Origin: Sporosarcina ureae DSM 2281
GTDB lineage: Bacteria; Bacillota; Bacilli; Bacillales_A; Planococcaceae
Assembly (NCBI RefSeq): GCF_000425545.1
Contig: NZ_AUDQ01000008.1
Location: forward strand, 83,705 to 147,704
Length of the DNA stretch: 64,000 nt
Reading direction: 5' to 3'
A program made the position numbers and the translations under genes. Positions 60,342 to 64,000 of the stretch are shown here, in pieces. How positions within the stretch are numbered: position 1 is the stretch's first letter; each line of letters starts with the position of its first letter. The notes under the pieces are model-generated. The model did no database searches and had not been told where the DNA came from. It saw nothing but the letters and a program-made list of their open reading frames with translations.

Positions 60342-61721
60342 TTACAATTTAGGTAAATACACGATGAATGTCGTACCTATACCTAACTCACCGAGTACTT
60401 CTATACGGCCCTCATGAAGCCGTACCACTTGTTCAACAATAGATAATCCAAGGCCCGTCCCCTCTACTTCACGTGTTCTTGAGTGATCTTCACGATAAAA
60501 ACGGTCAAAGATTCGATTCTTTGTATCAGGTGAAAGACCGATTCCTGTATCTTTAATAGAGAAACAGATTACATGTTCCTGCTCAGTCAATCGGATATCG
60601 ATCGTTTCTCCATCCGGTGAATACTTCAGTGCATTCGACAATAAATTCTCCCATACTTTCTCAAGAAAAGCAGGATCCCCTTTAAACGTGATATCATCAA
60701 TTTCGAGCATGACCGACATCTCTTTTTCTTGAAATAACCATTGGAATTTCCGTACTGTTTCTCTCACTTGCTGATCAACTCGGAAGACTTTTTTCTGCAA
60801 TGGAGAGATTAGTTGATCGAGTGATGTCAGCAATAATAACTGCTTCGTCAACGTCGAGAGTCGTTCGGTTTCCGTTTGAATGATTCCTGCATAACGTATG
60901 CGTTCATTAGCGGGTAGCTCTTCATCCGATAACAAGTCTGCATAGCCTTTAATATTCAATAAAGGTGACTGAAAATCATGCGACACATCACTGACAAATG
61001 CCTTTCGAATCTGGTCGTTCTCACTCAAACGATCGACCATCTGTTGAAAGCTCATTGCAAGTTGCCCAATCTCATCACGTCGATCAATCGACAACTCACT
61101 CGTAAACTGCTCCTCACCTACCTTCTTAGTCGCTCTTGTCAATACAACAATTGGTGCAATCAGTTTGCGCGCAACGACAAGCATTGCGAGAATGCTGATA
61201 ATCGCCATGACAATGACCATACCACCAAGCAAATAGTGAATTTCAGTGAAAAGCATTTTAATATCTGGGCGCAAAAACAATGCATATATCTGACCATCGT
61301 ACATAAACGGTACACCTACTGTATTAGCTGACTCATTAGAGAAATATCCCGTCACGAACGTCTCCGCCCTTAGATCTCGCATGCCATGATAGACTTCGCC
61401 ATCATAGACTTTCTGAATCGCTTCATCCTCAAGGTTATCATCGCGAAACGCTTCACCATAGATAGTTGAATCACCTGAAGGCGGTTTGACGAGTAGTTTA
61501 TAACCCGTACTAGCAAGCATATCGAAGTATGCATGTAAATCTATACCGTTATTTGCTTCAATGAACAATGCAATTTGCTCAGCAACTCGAACATTCTTTG
61601 CATCATTCTCTTCTTTCAAGTAACGGTGATAATATGTATTAACGGAAAGAAACGCTAGAATCGCACTCACCAGCATGATTCCAACTGTTAAAACGAGAAA
61701 CTTTCCGTACAGCGACTTCAT
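60342..61721 (-). CDS. hssS: Heme sensor histidine kinase HssS-like
   Basis: The 459-residue kinase has membrane helix 1 (about 7-28), an outside sensor domain (30-163), helix 2 (about 165-187), HAMP, phospho-acceptor His248 in V-S-H-D-F-Q-S-P and an ATPase domain (N-L-L-S-N-A-L-K-Y, D-T-G-I-G-L, G-T-G-L-G-L). The sensor contains Y-G-E-A-F-R-D-D-N-L, V-Y-H-G-M-R-D and F-V-T-G-Y-F-S-N with N-T-V-G-V, which match from memory the S. aureus heme sensor HssS well beyond general kinase similarity. It overlaps hssR by four bases. No hrtAB efflux genes are in the window. Confidence 0.85.
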   Translation of the reverse strand: MKSLYGKFLVLTVGIMLVSAILAFLSVNTYYHRYLKEENDAKNVRVAEQIALFIEANNGIDLHAYFDMLASTGYKLLVKPPSGDSTIYGEAFRDDNLEDEAIQKVYDGEVYHGMRDLRAETFVTGYFSNESANTVGVPFMYDGQIYALFLRPDIKMLFTEIHYLLGGMVIVMAIISILAMLVVARKLIAPIVVLTRATKKVGEEQFTSELSIDRRDEIGQLAMSFQQMVDRLSENDQIRKAFVSDVSHDFQSPLLNIKGYADLLSDEELPANERIRYAGIIQTETERLSTLTKQLLLLTSLDQLISPLQKKVFRVDQQVRETVRKFQWLFQEKEMSVMLEIDDITFKGDPAFLEKVWENLLSNALKYSPDGETIDIRLTEQEHVICFSIKDTGIGLSPDTKNRIFDRFYREDHSRTREVEGTGLGLSIVEQVVRLHEGRIEVLGELGIGTTFIVYLPKL

Positions 61722-62389
61722 TCCGAAACCTCAAGCTTATAACCAACACCACGTACCGTTACAATTTTCACCTGATTCGTAAGCTTCTCAAGCTTGTCGC
61801 GTAAGCGTTTGATATGTACACTCAACGTCTGCTCATCCCCTTCATAATCAAAGCCCCATACACGTTCTACTAACACTTCTCGTGTAAACACCTGACTATG
61901 ACGCGAAGCTAACACTGACAACAATTCAAACTCCTTTAATGGAAGTAGTAATGACTTTTTACCAAGCACTACTTCATAACTCTGTCTATTAATCAATAAC
62001 GGACCGACTTGAATCATCCGGTCGACAGCTTTGTCATAACGCCGTAAAATTGCATGAATCCTGAACAATAACTCTTTTGGTTCAAACGGCTTTACCAGAT
62101 AATCGTCTGATCCAGCCAAAAAGCCTCGCTCCTTATCTTCCATCTCACCTTTAGCCGTCAACAACAACACGGGAATCTCCGTATCTTCACGAAGCTTCTT
62201 TGTCAGCGTATAACCGTCCATACCTGGCATCATCACATCTACCACCGCTAAATCTGGCCACTCTCTATCGACTACCTTAAGCGCCTCTAGCCCATTCATT
62301 GCCTTCACAACGGTATACCCCGCCTGTCGCAAATGAATACTAACTAACTCTAAAATATGTATATCATCATCTACCACCAAGATCTTCAT
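61718..62389 (-). CDS. hssR: Response regulator HssR-like (OmpR family)
   Basis: The 223-residue regulator has a receiver domain (V-D-D-D at 6-9, phospho-acceptor Asp51, K-P-F near 105) and an OmpR winged helix (E-F-E-L-L-S-V-L-A, W-G-F-D-Y-E-G-D-E-Q-T, V-H-I-K-R-L-R-D-K-L, V-R-G-V-G-Y). D-K-E-R-G-F-L-A-G-S-D-D-Y and W-G-x-D-Y-E-G-D-E fit HssR. It lies in a coupled operon between yihY and hssS (four-base overlaps on both sides), with GGAGG before the start. Its likely binding site is the repeat at 60316-60335. Confidence 0.88.
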   Translation of the reverse strand: MKILVVDDDIHILELVSIHLRQAGYTVVKAMNGLEALKVVDREWPDLAVVDVMMPGMDGYTLTKKLREDTEIPVLLLTAKGEMEDKERGFLAGSDDYLVKPFEPKELLFRIHAILRRYDKAVDRMIQVGPLLINRQSYEVVLGKKSLLLPLKEFELLSVLASRHSQVFTREVLVERVWGFDYEGDEQTLSVHIKRLRDKLEKLTNQVKIVTVRGVGYKLEVSE

Positions 62390-63192
62390 TTAGATCGCCT
62401 CCACTTTTTCCACTCTGCATTCAATAACCCAGAAAGAATAATAATCACTGCTGTTAGATAAAACCATAACACAAGCATAATAATCCCTGCCAATTGTCCA
62501 TATAGCCTAGAATAATCCACACGTGATACATACTCTCCGAATAGTAATGAAACGAACTGCCAGCCAAATGCTGAAAGTAAAGCGCCGGGCAATGCTTCTT
62601 TCCATTTCATCTTTCCTGTTGGCATAAGTTGATAAAATAATAGGAAGAACAAAAATAGAAAGCACGTACCAAGACCCCACTTTATATTAGGCCAAATATA
62701 CAACCAGCCTTCCCATGCATCGAGCACATCATAATACGCAATGACAGTATGTATATGTTTTTCAATCAATGGCAAAAATAGCGACATCGGAACGATAAGC
62801 ATGAAAAGAATTGTTACACCGAGATTGCGGATTATACTAATCCATAGCGGCTGCTGGTGAAGCTTCCGATTTGCCATGTCTAATGAACGGGCAAATGATT
62901 GCACGGCAACGGATGTCGTCCACAATGCAGCTAGCATACTGAGTGCAAGCAACTTGCCATGACTTTTATAGAGTACGGACTGAACACTTTGCTCAATCAA
63001 CTGAAAAGATTCATCTGGCACGAATGGACGTAGTAACGCTAAAATACTAGCCTCTTCCAAAGGTAGAAATTGCACAATTGACAATACTACTAGTAAAAAG
63101 GGCAATATGGAAAGTAACAAGTAATAAGCGTTCTGCGCTGCCTGATCAAAAAAGCGTTCTTTAAAGAAGCGTTTAACTATCATCATGATCAC
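62386..63192 (-). CDS. YihY/UPF0761 family inner membrane protein
   Basis: The 268-residue protein has six membrane helices. The N-terminal D-Q-A-A-Q-N-A-Y-Y-L-L-L-S-I-L-P block and S-V-A-V-Q-S-F-A-R-S-L near residue 103 place it in the YihY/BrkB family (formerly mis-called ribonuclease BN). Transport or lipid-related roles have been proposed for the family. It starts at GTG 63192, seven bases after GGAGG, and overlaps hssR by four bases, so it is the first gene of the heme-sensor operon. Its link to heme is unknown. Confidence 0.85.
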   Translation of the reverse strand: MIMMIVKRFFKERFFDQAAQNAYYLLLSILPFLLVVLSIVQFLPLEEASILALLRPFVPDESFQLIEQSVQSVLYKSHGKLLALSMLAALWTTSVAVQSFARSLDMANRKLHQQPLWISIIRNLGVTILFMLIVPMSLFLPLIEKHIHTVIAYYDVLDAWEGWLYIWPNIKWGLGTCFLFLFFLLFYQLMPTGKMKWKEALPGALLSAFGWQFVSLLFGEYVSRVDYSRLYGQLAGIIMLVLWFYLTAVIIILSGLLNAEWKKWRRSK

Positions 63193-63329
63193 GGAATCCC
63201 CTCCACTACTATCCTACGTGTCATACTACCAATATACCCCAACAAACCAGAGACTATTAGGGTAAATAAAATTTTATATAGAAATTTATTTTCTTTTATG
63301 TGGAGTAGTGGATAAGGGCTAAAAGTGGT

Positions 63330-63623
63330 GAGCTGTTGGTGTGAGACATTGAGCAGATTTGGAAGGTTATAGAGCGGTTACAGTGATTTATAGAGCGGAT
63401 ACGTGGTGCGATTGAGCGCTTCTCGTGACTCTTTGAGCGGTTAAGCAAGGTGATTGAGCGTTTGTCGTAACTCTTTGAGCGGGTATGCGGAGCGATTGAG
63501 CGCTCGTCGTGACTCTTTGAGCGGGTAAGTGGAACAATAGAGCACTCCCCCTGATACATTGAGCAGTTAAGCAGCACAATAGAGCGTTTATCATGTTAAA
63601 TAAAGCGAATAACCCAGATCTAT
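63330..63623. repeat. 21-bp phased tandem repeat, long locus (14 units)
   Basis: GAGCG, or a one-base variant, begins at 63330, 63351, 63372, 63393, 63414, 63435, 63456, 63477, 63498, 63519, 63540, 63561, 63582 and 63603, an exact 21-bp step without a slip. Alternate units read TTGAGCGGTTAAGC and TTGAGCGCTCGTC-like, so a 42-bp super-unit is also present. The apparent proteins from it are seven- or fourteen-residue repeats and have no ribosome site. The array lies between the yihY promoter region and the 3' end of the rRNA operon. Confidence 0.85.
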
Positions 63624-63682
63624 AAGTGCGTAAAGTACATAATACATCATCCTCAATTCAATCTCTTTCCACTATAAAACAC

Positions 63683-63710
63683 AAAAAAGCCACTCCCCAA
63701 AGGGAATGGC
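63683..63710 (-). terminator. rRNA operon terminator
   Basis: On the minus strand GCCATTCCC pairs with GGGAGTGGC around a 4-base loop and is followed by TTTTTT. It lies right behind the 5S gene. Confidence 0.9.
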
Positions 63711-63715
63711 TTCGT

Positions 63716-63831
<116 letters not shown>

Positions 63832-63904
63832 CTCTTTGAGTAAAGCTTGTTCACTCAAAACTGAATAAAAGACATTGTGTAGTTCAAGTAACTACTTTTT
63901 AAAA

Positions 63905-64000
63905 TAGGTTAAGTCCTCGATCGATTAGTATCTGTCAGCTACATACGTCGCCGTACTTACACCCCAGACCTATCCACCTCATCATCTTTGAGGGATCTTA
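63905..64000 (-). rRNA. rrl: 23S ribosomal RNA, 3' end only
   Basis: The minus strand ends in GATCGAGGACTTAACC, the conserved 3' end of Bacillales 23S rRNA. The segment TACTAATCG before it is also typical. The gene continues beyond the right edge. Confidence 0.92.

Noticed and set aside
63330..63623. CRISPR-like array or repeat-rich protein gene
   Set aside because: The conserved part is only about 12 bases with 9-base variable parts, far too short for CRISPR spacers, and no cas genes are present. The reading frames across it lack ribosome sites and exist because the 21-bp unit is stop-free.

Overview
The window reads as chromosomal DNA of a low-GC Gram-positive member of the Bacillales, most like Sporosarcina or a related Planococcaceae genus. 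The reasons are strong AGGAGG-type ribosome binding sites, Bacillales families throughout (YqeY, YitT, YumC-type ferredoxin reductase, GlnK/GlnL, HssR/HssS), a T-box leucine leader, a CcpA cre-like site, and a 5S/23S pair typical of Bacillales. Genus assignment is inference. No transposase, integrase, prophage or CRISPR array was seen.

Layout. 1-6.1 kb: the end of an osmoprotectant-binding protein, a degenerate acyl-CoA dehydrogenase, a lipoprotein, yqeY and topB. 6.4-11.6 kb: an editing-less archaeal-type ProRS, then a dicarboxylate/glutamate symporter downstream of a GlnK/GlnL-like two-component system, with tandem 10-bp regulator half-sites and a cre site in front of the symporter. 12.5-23.6 kb: a full C-P lyase locus on the minus strand (phnF, phnGHIJKML, a PHP-domain phosphoesterase, phnDCEE). 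It has a PhnF-type palindrome before phnG and a three-unit Pho-box-like repeat before phnD. 23.9-30.6 kb: assorted transporters and redox enzymes, including an unannotated 41-codon ORF with a perfect Shine-Dalgarno.

30.6-48.3 kb is a phenylacetate catabolic island on the minus strand. It holds paaK followed by a LIV-type ABC transporter (livH-M-G-F and binding protein), a YumC-type ferredoxin-NADP reductase with a 4Fe-4S ferredoxin in place of PaaE, paaABCD, an EthD-like protein, three crotonases, an aldehyde dehydrogenase, paaH, a thiolase and the PaaX repressor. A PaaY-like gamma-carbonic-anhydrase protein is convergent to paaX. The motif TATAACGTA recurs upstream of paaA, the reductase and paaK, which suggests one regulator for all three units.

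48.8-59.7 kb: a TsuA/TsuB-type thiosulfate uptake pair, a stand-alone leuA with a CUC-specifier T-box and a palindrome over its promoter, an AGCS symporter, a secreted copper-amine-oxidase-like-domain protein, a second divergent type IA topoisomerase, cardiolipin synthase and a membrane-anchored hypothetical protein. 59.8-63.2 kb: yihY-hssR-hssS and, downstream, a small four-helix membrane protein. Its promoter carries a perfect GTTCATCTT-N2-GTTCATCTT repeat, which has the form of the HssR operator known from hrtAB promoters. 63.3-63.6 kb holds 14 phase-locked copies of a 21-bp repeat, also present near 0.6-0.76 kb. The window ends in the 5S gene and the 3' end of a 23S gene on the minus strand.
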